The notes under the pieces were generated by a model. It searched no databases, had not been told where the DNA came from, and saw only the letters and a list, made by a program, of their open reading frames with translations. Positions 23,909-32,646 of a DNA stretch of 64,000 nt are shown here, piece by piece. Both the position numbers and the translations under genes were made by a program. Each line of letters opens with the position of its first letter. The stretch's first letter is position 1. Origin of the DNA: Blastopirellula marina DSM 3645 (lineage in GTDB: Bacteria > Planctomycetota > Planctomycetia > Pirellulales > Pirellulaceae); assembly GCF_000153105.1 (NCBI RefSeq), contig NZ_CH672377.1, positions 1,778,147-1,842,146 on the forward strand, in the 5' to 3' direction.

Positions 23909-24898
23909 ATGATCGCACCAGTCCATCCGCCTGACGCCGAGAGCGACATTGCGAAACGCCGTTTTGCGTTGCCGGCCTGGCTGATGTCGATGCTGGTCCA
24001 TACGTCGGTCATCGTCGTATTGGCGATCACTATTCGCTCGGCGCCGCGCGGCGCCGCGAGCGAACCCAGTCGTAGCGGCGGCATTGTCCTGGCCGAGCGC
24101 TCCGATGGCCGGACCGACTACGTCGACGGCGATCAAAACGACGCCGCCGAGTCGGCTAATGCGCCGTCGACCGCCGAAGCGGCCATGTCCGAAAGCTTGC
24201 CGTCGGCCGACCAACCGCCGTTAGATATGACCGGCTTTCTACCGACCGGCGAGGGCGGAGAAACCAACGGTTCCGACATGAGCGGCCTCCCCAGCGCCAG
24301 CGGCTTGACCGGTGGCGGAGGAGGTTCGAAGGCAGGCATCGACGGCGCCGGCACGACACGCGTGTTTGGGATCGAAGGGACCGGCAGCAAGTTCGCCTAC
24401 GTCTTTGATCGTTCCGGCAGCATGGGCAACTCGGCAGGCCGCCCGCTGGCCGCCGCCAAAAGCGAGCTGCTGGCAAGCCTGCGCGAGCTCGACAAGCTGC
24501 ATCAATTTCAAATCATCTTCTATAACGAAGAACCACGCGTCTTTAATCCGTTGGGCGGAACGCCGCGGCTGATGTTCGCCGACGAACAAGGTAAAGCCCT
24601 GGCCGAGCAATTTGTGGGCAGCATTGTCGCGACCGGCGGCACGCAGCATCTCAAGGCGCTGTACATGGCGCTCGCGATGAGCCCCGATGTGATCTTCTTT
24701 TTGACCGACGCTGACGGCTCACCCAGCGAAGAAGAGATGGCCGACATCCGCCGTCGCAACCGGAGCGCCGTGATCAACACGATCGAGTTTGGGGTCGGCC
24801 CTTGGGATGGTCGCCGCAACTTTCTCGTTCGCCTGGCCGAAGAAAACGGTGGACAGCACGTTTACGTCGACACCTCCAAGTTGAGGGCGCGCCGTTGA
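23909..24898 (+). CDS. Membrane-anchored VWA-domain protein
   Basis: 329 residues. A signal-anchor helix (about 23-42, WLMSMLVHTSVIVVLAITI) follows a short cytoplasmic basic segment. A low-complexity Gly/Ser/Asp linker (about 50-145) leads to a von Willebrand factor A domain (about 155-325) with an intact MIDAS DxSxS (D167, S169, S171) and the second Asp in FFLTDADGSPSEEEM. It is exported with the VWA domain outside the inner membrane. It is the first gene of a six-gene overlapping operon with ExbB/ExbD proteins and TPR proteins. Its TGA overlaps the TTG of the next gene. Confidence 0.9.
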   Translation: MIAPVHPPDAESDIAKRRFALPAWLMSMLVHTSVIVVLAITIRSAPRGAASEPSRSGGIVLAERSDGRTDYVDGDQNDAAESANAPSTAEAAMSESLPSADQPPLDMTGFLPTGEGGETNGSDMSGLPSASGLTGGGGGSKAGIDGAGTTRVFGIEGTGSKFAYVFDRSGSMGNSAGRPLAAAKSELLASLRELDKLHQFQIIFYNEEPRVFNPLGGTPRLMFADEQGKALAEQFVGSIVATGGTQHLKALYMALAMSPDVIFFLTDADGSPSEEEMADIRRRNRSAVINTIEFGVGPWDGRRNFLVRLAEENGGQHVYVDTSKLRARR

Positions 24899-25914
24899 AC
24901 CCGTTTCGCTTGATTTCATTCGCGCTGCTGTTGGTCAGCGGCAGCGCCGCCGCCGAAGATCGCGTCTACCTGCGGCACGCGGCCGACTCACGCGCGCCGG
25001 AAGTTTATGTCGGCGACGTGAACGACTACACCGGCGAAACTTTGAGGATGACCACTCTAAGCGGTCGACAGATCGAGATTCCCGCCGCCAAAGTGGCGCA
25101 GGTCGATTCGGATTGGCCCGCAATAATGCGTCAGGCGCAAGCCCTTGTCGCCCAAAACAAATTCGCCGAAGCCGAGATCGCGTTCCAAGAAGCCTATCGC
25201 GGCGAAATGCGATCATGGGTCAAACGTATGTTGATCGCCGAGATGGCCCGCTGCCGACGCAATCTCGGTCGCAACGATGCCGCTGGCGACGCCTTTTTGG
25301 CGTTGGTCGCATCGGATCCTTACACGCCGTATCTCGATGCGATGCCGCTGGCCTGGAAGACCGGCGAGCCTGACGTCAACTTGCATCGTGCGGCGCTCGC
25401 ATGGCTTGAGAAAACCGATTCGCCCCACGCCCAACTGATGGGAGCCAGCTTTTTGCTCAGCGCCGCCGAACGGAGTCAGGCGATCGCGGCGCTGCAACAA
25501 CTGCGCAGCACCGCTCCTGCCGAGTTGGCTTTGCTGGCCGAAATGCAACTGTGGCGCACCGAACCGCCGACGCTGCAAACGTCCGACCGAATCGCCGAGC
25601 GCCGCTCAAAGATCGAGCGTTTGCCGCGGAGCGTGCAAAGCGGCCCACGACTATTGCTAGGAGACGCGCTTGCCCGCGACGAACAGTCGGAACCTGCGGC
25701 GCTCGAATACCTGCGGATCCCGATCCTCGACAACGTCGACCGACCGCTCGCGGCCGAAGCGCTGTTGCGGGCCGGCAAACAACTAGAATTATTGGGGCGC
25801 CCGGTGCAAGCCAAGCGTCTCTATCGCGAAATCATTACTGACTACACCGCCGCCAATGCGATCGCCCGAGAGGCTTCCGCACGCATGGAACAAGCAGGCG
25901 GCGCCTCGCCGTAA
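24895..25914 (+). CDS. Secreted TPR-type protein of the VWA/ExbBD operon
   Basis: 339 residues from TTG 24895, whose last two bases form the start of the previous stop (TTGA). This start places a signal peptide at residues 1-20 (NPFRLISFALLLVSGSAAAE). Residues about 20-70 form a small beta domain (VYVGDVNDYTGETLRMTTLSGRQIEI). The rest is alpha-helical with TPR-like spacing (ALVAQNKFAEAEIAFQEAY; RRNLGRNDAAGDAFLAL; GRPVQAKRLYREIITDYTAANAIA). It probably acts as a periplasmic scaffold in the same complex as the VWA and ExbB/D proteins. An ATG start would require reading back into the VWA gene. Confidence 0.85.
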   Translation: MNPFRLISFALLLVSGSAAAEDRVYLRHAADSRAPEVYVGDVNDYTGETLRMTTLSGRQIEIPAAKVAQVDSDWPAIMRQAQALVAQNKFAEAEIAFQEAYRGEMRSWVKRMLIAEMARCRRNLGRNDAAGDAFLALVASDPYTPYLDAMPLAWKTGEPDVNLHRAALAWLEKTDSPHAQLMGASFLLSAAERSQAIAALQQLRSTAPAELALLAEMQLWRTEPPTLQTSDRIAERRSKIERLPRSVQSGPRLLLGDALARDEQSEPAALEYLRIPILDNVDRPLAAEALLRAGKQLELLGRPVQAKRLYREIITDYTAANAIAREASARMEQAGGASP

Positions 25915-25918
25915 GGAG
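25913..25918 (+). promoter_or_regulatory. Shine-Dalgarno that selects the TTG start of the ExbB-like gene
   Basis: AAGGAG overlaps the preceding TAA stop and lies six bases before TTG 25925. The next ATG (25934) is 15 bases away, too far for good initiation. Confidence 0.7.
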
Positions 25919-25924
25919 ACGAAC

Positions 25925-26764
25925 TTGGCGAATATGACGCGAATCATGATCTGGTCCCTCGCGCTGACGTTGATCGGCGGCGGCTACTGGTTCACCACGC
26001 AGCAACCCTCGACCGCAACCAGGCTACTGGCGCAAGACGCCAACACGCCGCCGGGCGCTGCGCCAATCGAAAGTTCGCCCAGTCCACCGCCGCAAGGGAC
26101 CGGCTTTATCGACATTTTGCTTTCCGGCGGGATCGTCGGCAATTTGATCATGCTGCTGTTGCTCGCGCTCTCGTTGACCGCGGCTTACCTGGTGTTTGAA
26201 CACGCAATGGCGATTCGCCACAAAGAGCTCTCGCCGCCGGGGCTGGCCGATGAAGTCCGCGAACAGTTGATCGCCGGCAACGTGAAGGAAGCGGAGAAGG
26301 TTTGCCATACGCATCCCAGCTTTCTGTCGTTTGTGTTGTTAAGCGGAATCGCCGAACTCGACAGCGGTTGGACCGGCGTCGAGAAGGCGCTTGAAGATTC
26401 CGTTGCGGAGCAATCCGCACGGCTCTTTCGCAAGATCGAGTATCTCTCGGTGATCGGCAACATCGCGCCGATGGTCGGTCTGCTGGGGACGGTGACCGGG
26501 ATGATTTTCGCCTTCCAGCAAGTCGCCAGCACGCAAGGCGCCGCCGGCGCGGCCGATCTGGCGGAAGGAATTTATCAAGCGCTGGTCACCACGGTCGGCG
26601 GACTGCTGGTCGCGATTCCTTCGCTCGGCGCCTTCGCCGTGTTTCGCAACTGGGTCGACGAGCTGGTCGCGGAATGCGCTTATGAAGCGCAGCAGGTCTT
26701 TACGCCGCTCAAGCGTCGCCGGCGTCAAGCGGCCGCGCCCACGCAGGGAGGCCGCAGCGGATGA
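25925..26764 (+). CDS. MotA/TolQ/ExbB-type proton channel protein
   Basis: 279 residues. A signal-like first helix (about 7-24) and a Pro/Ser/Gln linker (about 26-60) precede the ExbB-type core: TM1 at about 66-92 (GGIVGNLIMLLLLALSLTAAYLVF), a cytoplasmic loop, then IEYLSVIGNIAPMVGLLGTVTGMIFAFQ (about 171-198) and ALVTTVGGLLVAIPSLGAFAVFRNW (about 216-240). These last two segments carry the conserved Gly/Pro/Thr residues of the pore. With ExbD-type partners it should form a proton-driven stator that energises an envelope machine. The extra N-terminal export-type helix is found in a subset of ExbB/TolQ homologues. It overlaps the next gene by four bases. Confidence 0.93.
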   Translation: MANMTRIMIWSLALTLIGGGYWFTTQQPSTATRLLAQDANTPPGAAPIESSPSPPPQGTGFIDILLSGGIVGNLIMLLLLALSLTAAYLVFEHAMAIRHKELSPPGLADEVREQLIAGNVKEAEKVCHTHPSFLSFVLLSGIAELDSGWTGVEKALEDSVAEQSARLFRKIEYLSVIGNIAPMVGLLGTVTGMIFAFQQVASTQGAAGAADLAEGIYQALVTTVGGLLVAIPSLGAFAVFRNWVDELVAECAYEAQQVFTPLKRRRRQAAAPTQGGRSG

Positions 26765-27189
26765 AAGTCCACGCCAACCTGAGGCCAGGACAATTCGACT
26801 TCAACATGACGCCGATGATCGACGTCGTCTTTTTGTTGATCATTTTCTTTCTTGTCTCCAGCCATTTAGCGAAACAAGAAAGTCAATTGCCGTTGCCGCT
26901 GCCGACCGCGGAAACCGGCGCCGAGATCATCGACGACGAACGTCCGCGCGTGGTCGTCAACGTCGAGAAAGATGGTCGCGTCTTGTTGGCGGGCAAGCCC
27001 GTGACGCTGGAAGAGATCGGCCAGCGACTCGAGTTTCAGCGCAGTCAATCCGGCGACGATCTGGAAGTTCGCATCCGCTGCGATCGTGATGTCGCCTACG
27101 AACATGTGAAACCAATCATGCTGGCCGCCGCCGAAGCCGGCGTCTGGAATGTGAACTTCGCGGTGATTCGCAGGGAGGATGCTCGCTGA
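26761..27189 (+). CDS. ExbD/TolR-type protein 1
   Basis: 142 residues. A short cytoplasmic N-terminus carries NMTPMIDVVFLLIIFFLVSS (about 15-34), including the proton-carrying Asp (D21) at the head of the single transmembrane helix. A periplasmic domain follows (about 45-140, VVVNVEKDGRVLLAGKPVTLEEIGQRL). It starts with ATGA overlapping the ExbB-type stop and ends TGATG overlapping the second ExbD gene, so the stoichiometry is probably controlled by translational coupling. Confidence 0.95.
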   Translation: MKVHANLRPGQFDFNMTPMIDVVFLLIIFFLVSSHLAKQESQLPLPLPTAETGAEIIDDERPRVVVNVEKDGRVLLAGKPVTLEEIGQRLEFQRSQSGDDLEVRIRCDRDVAYEHVKPIMLAAAEAGVWNVNFAVIRREDAR

Positions 27190-27635
27190 TGCGCCGCTCT
27201 TCTCCCTATGTCGATCGCCAGAGTTTGCAGATTTCGATGACGCCGATGATCGACGTCGTCTTCCTGCTGCTGGTCTTCTTTTTGTGGACCGCCAGCTTTC
27301 AGGTCGTCGAGTATTCGCTCCCCAGCAACATTACGCCGCCGATGGGAACCGGCGCCAACGTCCAACCACCTCCTGAGATGGCCGACTTCGAGCAAGTGGT
27401 CGTCCGCCTGACCAAAGAAGGGGGACGTTTGATCTGGAAGGTGAACGATCAACCCCGTTTTCAGTTGCCTGAGGTGCGCCAATTGATGCAGACGTTGGCC
27501 TCGATCAAGAACGACGTGCCGCTGGTCATTGACGCCGATGGGCCGGTCGGAGTCGGCGACGTAATCGATATTTATGACATGGCCCGTGAGCTGAATTTCC
27601 AAGACATCCAATTCGCCGTCGACGCGAAAAACTGA
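27189..27635 (+). CDS. ExbD/TolR-type protein 2
   Basis: 148 residues. ISMTPMIDVVFLLLVFFLW (about 15-33) carries the conserved Asp (D22), and a periplasmic domain follows (VRLTKEGGRLIWKVNDQPRFQLPEVRQLM). It differs substantially from ExbD 1 after the helix, so the two may form a heterodimeric stator. The start codon shares its A with the last base of the preceding stop. A large TPR protein gene begins 9 bp downstream. Confidence 0.95.
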   Translation: MRRSSPYVDRQSLQISMTPMIDVVFLLLVFFLWTASFQVVEYSLPSNITPPMGTGANVQPPPEMADFEQVVVRLTKEGGRLIWKVNDQPRFQLPEVRQLMQTLASIKNDVPLVIDADGPVGVGDVIDIYDMARELNFQDIQFAVDAKN

Positions 27636-27644
27636 TCGTTCGTC

Positions 27645-30128
27645 ATGCCGCCTAAACCGACAATCTGCACGCTCCTCGGACTGACGCTGCTGCTTTGCGC
27701 TGGCCGTCTCTGGGGCGACGAATCGGCCGACGTGCAGATGGTCGCCGGACTGCGGCAAAGGCAATTGTTCGCCTTGGCCGAAAAATACGCCGCCGAGCGA
27801 TTGGTCGCGACAGACCAGGATCCGGTCGAGCGCAGCGTGTTGGCCGGCGAGTTGATTCGCACCTTCGCCGCGCATGCGCTCAATTCGCCCACCGGTGATC
27901 GCAATCGTTGGTGGACCGCCGCCCAGAGCGTGCCGACCGAGTACGCCAAACAGTTTGGGGACGATCCGCGACAAATTATCGTTGAAGCCCAAAGCGCTCT
28001 CGCGATGCTCGCCCAGGCCGAGCAAATTCGGCAGGAGTCCGAGCTTGGCGCCGCGGGAGCCGAGTCGGTCGAGCAGACGCGATTGCTATTGCGCAAGTCG
28101 ATCGCGCGCTTAGAAGGTTTACTCGCCGAAGCAAAACGTCTGACGATCGCCGCCGATCTGCAGCGCGGCGCAGCGGGACTGTCGGGCGAAGAGCTGACCG
28201 GGCTGTCGCGCAATATACAGTTTGAATTGGCCCGCGCGTTCGAGAATCAGGCGCTCACCTATCCGCCGGAAAGTCTCGATCGGATCAACTCGCTGACCCA
28301 AGTTTTGTCGACGCTCGACCCGCTGACCAAGTTGGGCGACTCGTCGCCGATTACGTGGCCCAGTCGTCTGGCCGAGATCCGAGCTTTGCGTCTGTTGCAA
28401 AAATACGCCGATGCGGAGAACGCGATCACGACGCTCGCAGCCGATAAGCCGCCGGCTGAGGTGCTCCTAAAAGCGAAGGCAGAGCAAATCAACTTGGCGC
28501 TCGACGCCGGGCAAGTCGACGTCGCGAAAACATTAGTCGATCAAGGACGTCAATTGAACGGCGTCACGTCTCCAGAGCTCGACTTCGCCTACTTTCAGAC
28601 CTACGTGGCGCTTTGGCAAGCGGCGGCCAAAAATGGGGACGCCGCAGGCGCCAAATGGCAAGCGCAAGCTTCGGCCGTCATTCGCGATCTCGAACAACTT
28701 TACGGCGCCTATTGGGCGCGTCGCGCTGAACTGCTGTTGACGCAAAACGCTCAATCGGCCGGAACCAAAGACATCGATCTGCTGCAGCGAACGGCAGACG
28801 GATACTACCGCCGTGGGCAATATGTCGATGCGATCGCGACCTATGATCGTGCGGCTGCGGCCGCGGCGGAAGAAAAAGAGGGGGACCGCGAGTTTCAACT
28901 GCGACAGACCGCCGCGGCGGTCTTGGCCAAGCAACAGCGATATGCCGACGCCGCCAAACGGCTCCGGCAACTCGCGAATCTATTTCCGGCGCAAGAGACG
29001 GCAGGCGAAACTCACTTAACTTCCGCCTACTACCAATCGCTGGCGATGCGCGCCGATCCAAGCCTGGACGAGAAGACCTATGTCGATCAGTTGCGTGAAC
29101 ATCTGATCCGCTGGCCGACCAGCAAGACGGCCGATCGGGCGCGGCTCTGGTTGGCTCAGTATCAATTGGCCCGCGGCGACGCCGGCGACGCGATCGAAAC
29201 GTTGCTGTCGATCCCGGCCAATTTTGACGAAGCGGAAGAAGCGGCGGTATTGGCGGCGGCGGCGATTCGGGACCATTTCTCCCAAGCCAGCGCCTCCGGA
29301 GAACTATCGCCGCGCGATGTCGCCAAAGTGCAAACGTTTCTCGAAGAGTATGCGCTGACCTCTCCATCGGCCCAGGCTCGCCGCACGGCCGCCGAAGCGC
29401 TGGCCGAACTGCTGCTGTTCTACGTGAAGAACGGCTATGCGACGGCGCAAACAACCATCCGCTTGACGCTGCAAGCCAACGCCGACGCTCCGATAAATTG
29501 GCGCAGTCGAATGCAGTCGCTGTTGGTCATCGCCTTAGCCGGCGGAGGCGACGAACAAGGCGCCGCCGCCGCATTGAACGACGTGAGCGGCGGAGAGCCG
29601 GAGAAACTGTTTCAAGTGATCGCCGCTCTGCAACAAATCAGCCGAACCGCCGGAGGCGACGCAAAATCGCAACTCGCCCGACTGCAGCTGCAAGCGATCA
29701 AACAGCTCAAGCCGCGGGCCCTGCAATTGCCGCCGCCGCAACAAGCGCAACTGCAGCAGTTCGAAGCCGAAGCGCTGGCCGCTTCTGGCAATCGTCATGC
29801 GGCCCTAGCTGAGATGCGCGCCGTCGCCCAAGCCCAGCCCAAGGATGTGGTGCTGCAAGTCGCGCTGGCCGAGCTGCTAGCCGCCGACGGCTCGGCCGCC
29901 GAACGTCGCGAAGCTTTAAATATTTGGCGTTTGATCGGCGCCAGGATGAGCCAACCGCAATCGGATCGCTGGTATCAAGCAAAGTACGAAACGGCCCGCC
30001 TGCAGATCACGCTGGGCGAGAACGCGGAAGCGGCGAAGCTGCTGAAGTATCTGCAAACGCTCTACCCTGATCTCGGCGGCCCCCAGTGGAAGCCGAGATT
30101 TGAGAAGTTAATTTCTACCGCGGGCTAA
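27645..30128 (+). CDS. Large secreted TPR protein closing the VWA/ExbBD operon
   Basis: 827 residues. A signal peptide (about 1-24, ICTLLGLTLLLCAGRLWG) is followed by an almost wholly alpha-helical chain rich in Ala, Gln and Glu, with TPR-like pairs (ALRLLQKYADAENAITTL; TADGYYRRGQYVDAIATYDRA; LAKQQRYADAAKRLRQLANLFPAQETA; AKLLKYLQTLYPDLGG). No enzymatic motif is visible. Position at the end of the operon and export to the periplasm suggest a scaffold or substrate-recruiting subunit for the ExbB/ExbD/VWA complex. Confidence 0.88.
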   Translation: MPPKPTICTLLGLTLLLCAGRLWGDESADVQMVAGLRQRQLFALAEKYAAERLVATDQDPVERSVLAGELIRTFAAHALNSPTGDRNRWWTAAQSVPTEYAKQFGDDPRQIIVEAQSALAMLAQAEQIRQESELGAAGAESVEQTRLLLRKSIARLEGLLAEAKRLTIAADLQRGAAGLSGEELTGLSRNIQFELARAFENQALTYPPESLDRINSLTQVLSTLDPLTKLGDSSPITWPSRLAEIRALRLLQKYADAENAITTLAADKPPAEVLLKAKAEQINLALDAGQVDVAKTLVDQGRQLNGVTSPELDFAYFQTYVALWQAAAKNGDAAGAKWQAQASAVIRDLEQLYGAYWARRAELLLTQNAQSAGTKDIDLLQRTADGYYRRGQYVDAIATYDRAAAAAAEEKEGDREFQLRQTAAAVLAKQQRYADAAKRLRQLANLFPAQETAGETHLTSAYYQSLAMRADPSLDEKTYVDQLREHLIRWPTSKTADRARLWLAQYQLARGDAGDAIETLLSIPANFDEAEEAAVLAAAAIRDHFSQASASGELSPRDVAKVQTFLEEYALTSPSAQARRTAAEALAELLLFYVKNGYATAQTTIRLTLQANADAPINWRSRMQSLLVIALAGGGDEQGAAAALNDVSGGEPEKLFQVIAALQQISRTAGGDAKSQLARLQLQAIKQLKPRALQLPPPQQAQLQQFEAEALAASGNRHAALAEMRAVAQAQPKDVVLQVALAELLAADGSAAERREALNIWRLIGARMSQPQSDRWYQAKYETARLQITLGENAEAAKLLKYLQTLYPDLGGPQWKPRFEKLISTAG

Positions 30129-30145
30129 GCGGTGAACGACCTTCG

Positions 30146-30610
30146 TTAGAAGCCGGGGTCGTCTCCCAGCGCCGCAGGATCGTAGGTCTTAACGTGCCGT
30201 TTGAGCGGCCCCTCCAATTCGATAATCAGCGAATCGGTCGGACCATCGATCGTGACGTTTAATCCTGACGTAGCAAACTCTTGGTACTTTTTAGGAATCA
30301 GAGAGATCGGATTTCCGCCGGCGCCGGTTGCATTTACCGATACCGTGACTTCGTGTTCGCCAACCAGAACGCCATCCCCCGCTTCATTGGTCGAGAGCGT
30401 GAAAGCGCCGTTGCTGGGATCAATCTTACCGATCGCCGCGCGGCCTGCGCGCGGTTGGAAGGTAATAAAACCAACTTCGCCGGCCGCCATCGGCGCGCCA
30501 TCCAGCCGCACTGTACCGGAAACCGGAACAATTATTTCACCCCGCTCGCCGCACCCAGCGAGAATTACAAAACCGACGCCGATCATTGCGGCAAAATGTG
30601 CTTGAATCAT
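30146..30610 (-). CDS. Small transthyretin-like lipoprotein
   Basis: 154 residues. A lipoprotein signal peptide has lipobox LAGC (cleavage before Cys20 in VGFVILAGCGERG). The mature beta-sandwich has VSGTVRLDGAPMAAGEVGFI, IDPSNGAFTLSTN, VGEHEVTVSV, ISLIPKKYQEFATSGLNVTI and a terminal VTID...LIIELEG strand, as in the protein at 3283. It follows the second DUF1559 gene by 20 bp, so the two form an operon. Confidence 0.92.
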   Translation of the reverse strand: MIQAHFAAMIGVGFVILAGCGERGEIIVPVSGTVRLDGAPMAAGEVGFITFQPRAGRAAIGKIDPSNGAFTLSTNEAGDGVLVGEHEVTVSVNATGAGGNPISLIPKKYQEFATSGLNVTIDGPTDSLIIELEGPLKRHVKTYDPAALGDDPGF

Positions 30611-30630
30611 TCGAAGCTCCTTTTTCCCGC

Positions 30631-31506
30631 TTAGTACGATTTTACTTTTCCAGAATCACGACGCCCCAAGTTGCGATAGACCGTGAGATTGATCGTCTCA
30701 GGGATGAACTTGACCGAACCGTCGCCGAACCCAAAATTCGCTCCGCCAGGATGGCGACTCGCAAATGCGGCGTTCAAATCGTGGTCGTACGGCTTATGAA
30801 CTTCCCCCATTCCCGGCAACGTGTTTACCGGATTCCGCGTGGAACGAAGCGAATCGAGCAAGCGAGAGCCGATCGCCCAGCGATTGGAGCTGGTCGGCTT
30901 ATCGCCGTCGACCACTTCGCCGATGACAAACAGATTGCTCAAGCCGTCGGTCGCATCCGAGATTTTTCGAGAGTCGCGGTAGATGAACAAACCGCTGTTA
31001 TCCCACTTCACTTTCGCACCGATCCCTTGATCGGGACCATAGTGGCCCGAGCAAAACGCATAGCTCGAGGTCGCCCACTCCTTGCCGCTTAGTGTGACCG
31101 ACGGCGGCATGATCGAACTCGGGCAGACGAACGCATCGGGCCGCTGCGAAAGCACCGTGCTAGGCAGATTGCCGGGAAACGCACTGCCGGGTCCATAGGG
31201 AGCGAACTGATCGTACAGCGCCCCTTGCTCAATCTGCGGCAGCATCAACACAAAGCCGCTCGTGCTTGGTCCCGACTTAGGATCGCAAGCGCCATCGCAA
31301 CCAACGCGGCCGGTCGGAAAAACCAGGAACGAGGACTCGTAGTTATGTAGCGCAAGCACAAGCTGTTTGATGTTGTTTGTGCAGGACATCCGGCGAGCCG
31401 CTTCGCGAGCTTGCTGAACCGCAGGCAATAATAGAGCGATCAAGACGCCGATGATGGCGATCACCACCAACAGCTCCACCAGCGTAAAAGCGTTTTTTTT
31501 GTCCAT
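30631..31506 (-). CDS. DUF1559 domain protein with type IV pilin-like N-terminus
   Basis: 291 residues. The leader [20 protein letters not shown] gives the prepilin-type motif at residues 7-20, followed by [18 protein letters not shown]. The C-terminal RHPGGANFGFGDGSVKFI signature lies at about residues 252-270. It is shorter than the copy at 2136 (352 residues) and clearly diverged. It lies directly upstream of a transthyretin-like lipoprotein, the same arrangement as at 2136-3723. Confidence 0.96.
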   Translation of the reverse strand: MDKKNAFTLVELLVVIAIIGVLIALLLPAVQQAREAARRMSCTNNIKQLVLALHNYESSFLVFPTGRVGCDGACDPKSGPSTSGFVLMLPQIEQGALYDQFAPYGPGSAFPGNLPSTVLSQRPDAFVCPSSIMPPSVTLSGKEWATSSYAFCSGHYGPDQGIGAKVKWDNSGLFIYRDSRKISDATDGLSNLFVIGEVVDGDKPTSSNRWAIGSRLLDSLRSTRNPVNTLPGMGEVHKPYDHDLNAAFASRHPGGANFGFGDGSVKFIPETINLTVYRNLGRRDSGKVKSY

Positions 31507-31647
31507 ATCTAGGCCTAAGGGATAAGATGGGATCGTAGAAAAATAGAAGGCTCGAATTATTACGCCTCCGAACGACCCTGGATAGACAAAAGTCTCTATA
31601 TCTATGCATTTTTTAGCGCAAACCCCTCATTAGTTCCGTGCTTGCGC

Positions 31648-31682
31648 AAAAAAAAGCGAGCGCCGAAAGTGCCGGCGCCCGC
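31648..31682 (-). terminator. Minus-strand terminator of the ThuA-like gene
   Basis: A 9-bp stem with one G-U (31656-31664 with 31674-31682) has eight As on the plus strand at 31648-31655, which read as Ts on the minus strand. Confidence 0.88.
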
Positions 31683-31713
31683 CAAAGGTGGGTTGAGAAT
31701 GGTTGTATTGGAA

Positions 31714-32589
31714 CTATTTCGCCATCCGCTTGCTCTCTTCGGTTGCGGTCGGAAAGTCATCCGGGATCGGCTGCGTCACCGCGCCGGTGGCCGCCCATTC
31801 GGCGCCGCGGCACAGCGTGGTGATAAAACCGACGCACTCCATCGAATACTCGGCGTGCCCCATCGGCGTGTGAAAGACGCGCCCGTCGCCATACTGAATG
31901 GTCATCAACATCGGTTCGTGCCGGCCGCTCCCTCCCTTGCCTGGCTCGGCGTAGGCAGTCGCGAGGATGTGCATATTCTCTCCGGGGCCGCGGAGCAGGT
32001 CGTAGAGTTCGTCTTGGCTGTGCATCCAGGCCTTTGGCATCCCCTTGGTGATCGGGTGCTCGGCGTCGCGCACGACAATCTGAAAGGGATGTTGCGCGCC
32101 ATGATGGCCGCCGGAGCCGGGATCGGTGTTGCGGACGACCTCTCCTTCTTGGCCGTAATAGACGTAGGGGCCTGACTTCTCGTTGCGGCCGCCCCAGCCG
32201 CCGAGTCCAATCATGCGGTTGTACTGCTCCCAATTGCCAAACGCATTGTCGGCGGCATGAATCACCACAAAGCCGCCGCCGTTTTTCACGTACTCCACAA
32301 ACGCTTCCTGCGTCGCTTTCGGCCAGGACTGACCGTTGTAGTTGCTAATCACAACGTCGTAATCTTTAAACTGCGGCGCAAAACCTTCCGTCGACTTCGG
32401 CTCGGTCGTCGCGACATCGACCGTAAACAGACCAGTTTCGATCAGATCCGCTTTCATCATCTGCGTCGTCTTGGGCCAGACGCCGTGGTTGTTTTGACCA
32501 TCGACGATCAGCGCTTTTAATTTTGCGTCGGCGGCAAAGCTCGGCGCCGCCAGCGCCAGCAGGCAAACAAAGGTGCAGAACATGCGCAT
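31714..32589 (-). CDS. Secreted ThuA-like domain protein
   Basis: 291 residues with a signal peptide (about 1-20, MFCTFVCLLALAAPSFAAD). The rest matches the ThuA (trehalose-utilisation-like, class I glutamine-amidotransferase-like) fold: KALIVDGQNNHGVWPKTTQMMK, YDVVISNYNGQSWPKATQEAFVEYVKNGGGFVVIHAADNAF, then HPITKGMPKAWMHSQDELYD and VFHTPMGHAEYSME. In planctomycetes these exported proteins are common near carbohydrate-degrading genes; a specific reaction is not established. The redoxin gene lies 57 bp upstream on the same strand, so co-transcription is likely. Confidence 0.93.
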   Translation of the reverse strand: MRMFCTFVCLLALAAPSFAADAKLKALIVDGQNNHGVWPKTTQMMKADLIETGLFTVDVATTEPKSTEGFAPQFKDYDVVISNYNGQSWPKATQEAFVEYVKNGGGFVVIHAADNAFGNWEQYNRMIGLGGWGGRNEKSGPYVYYGQEGEVVRNTDPGSGGHHGAQHPFQIVVRDAEHPITKGMPKAWMHSQDELYDLLRGPGENMHILATAYAEPGKGGSGRHEPMLMTIQYGDGRVFHTPMGHAEYSMECVGFITTLCRGAEWAATGAVTQPIPDDFPTATEESKRMAK

Positions 32590-32646
32590 GAGGGAAACTC
32601 CGAAGTGCAGGAGGGGGAAGGGGGATAGTATTGGAACACGCGTCGC

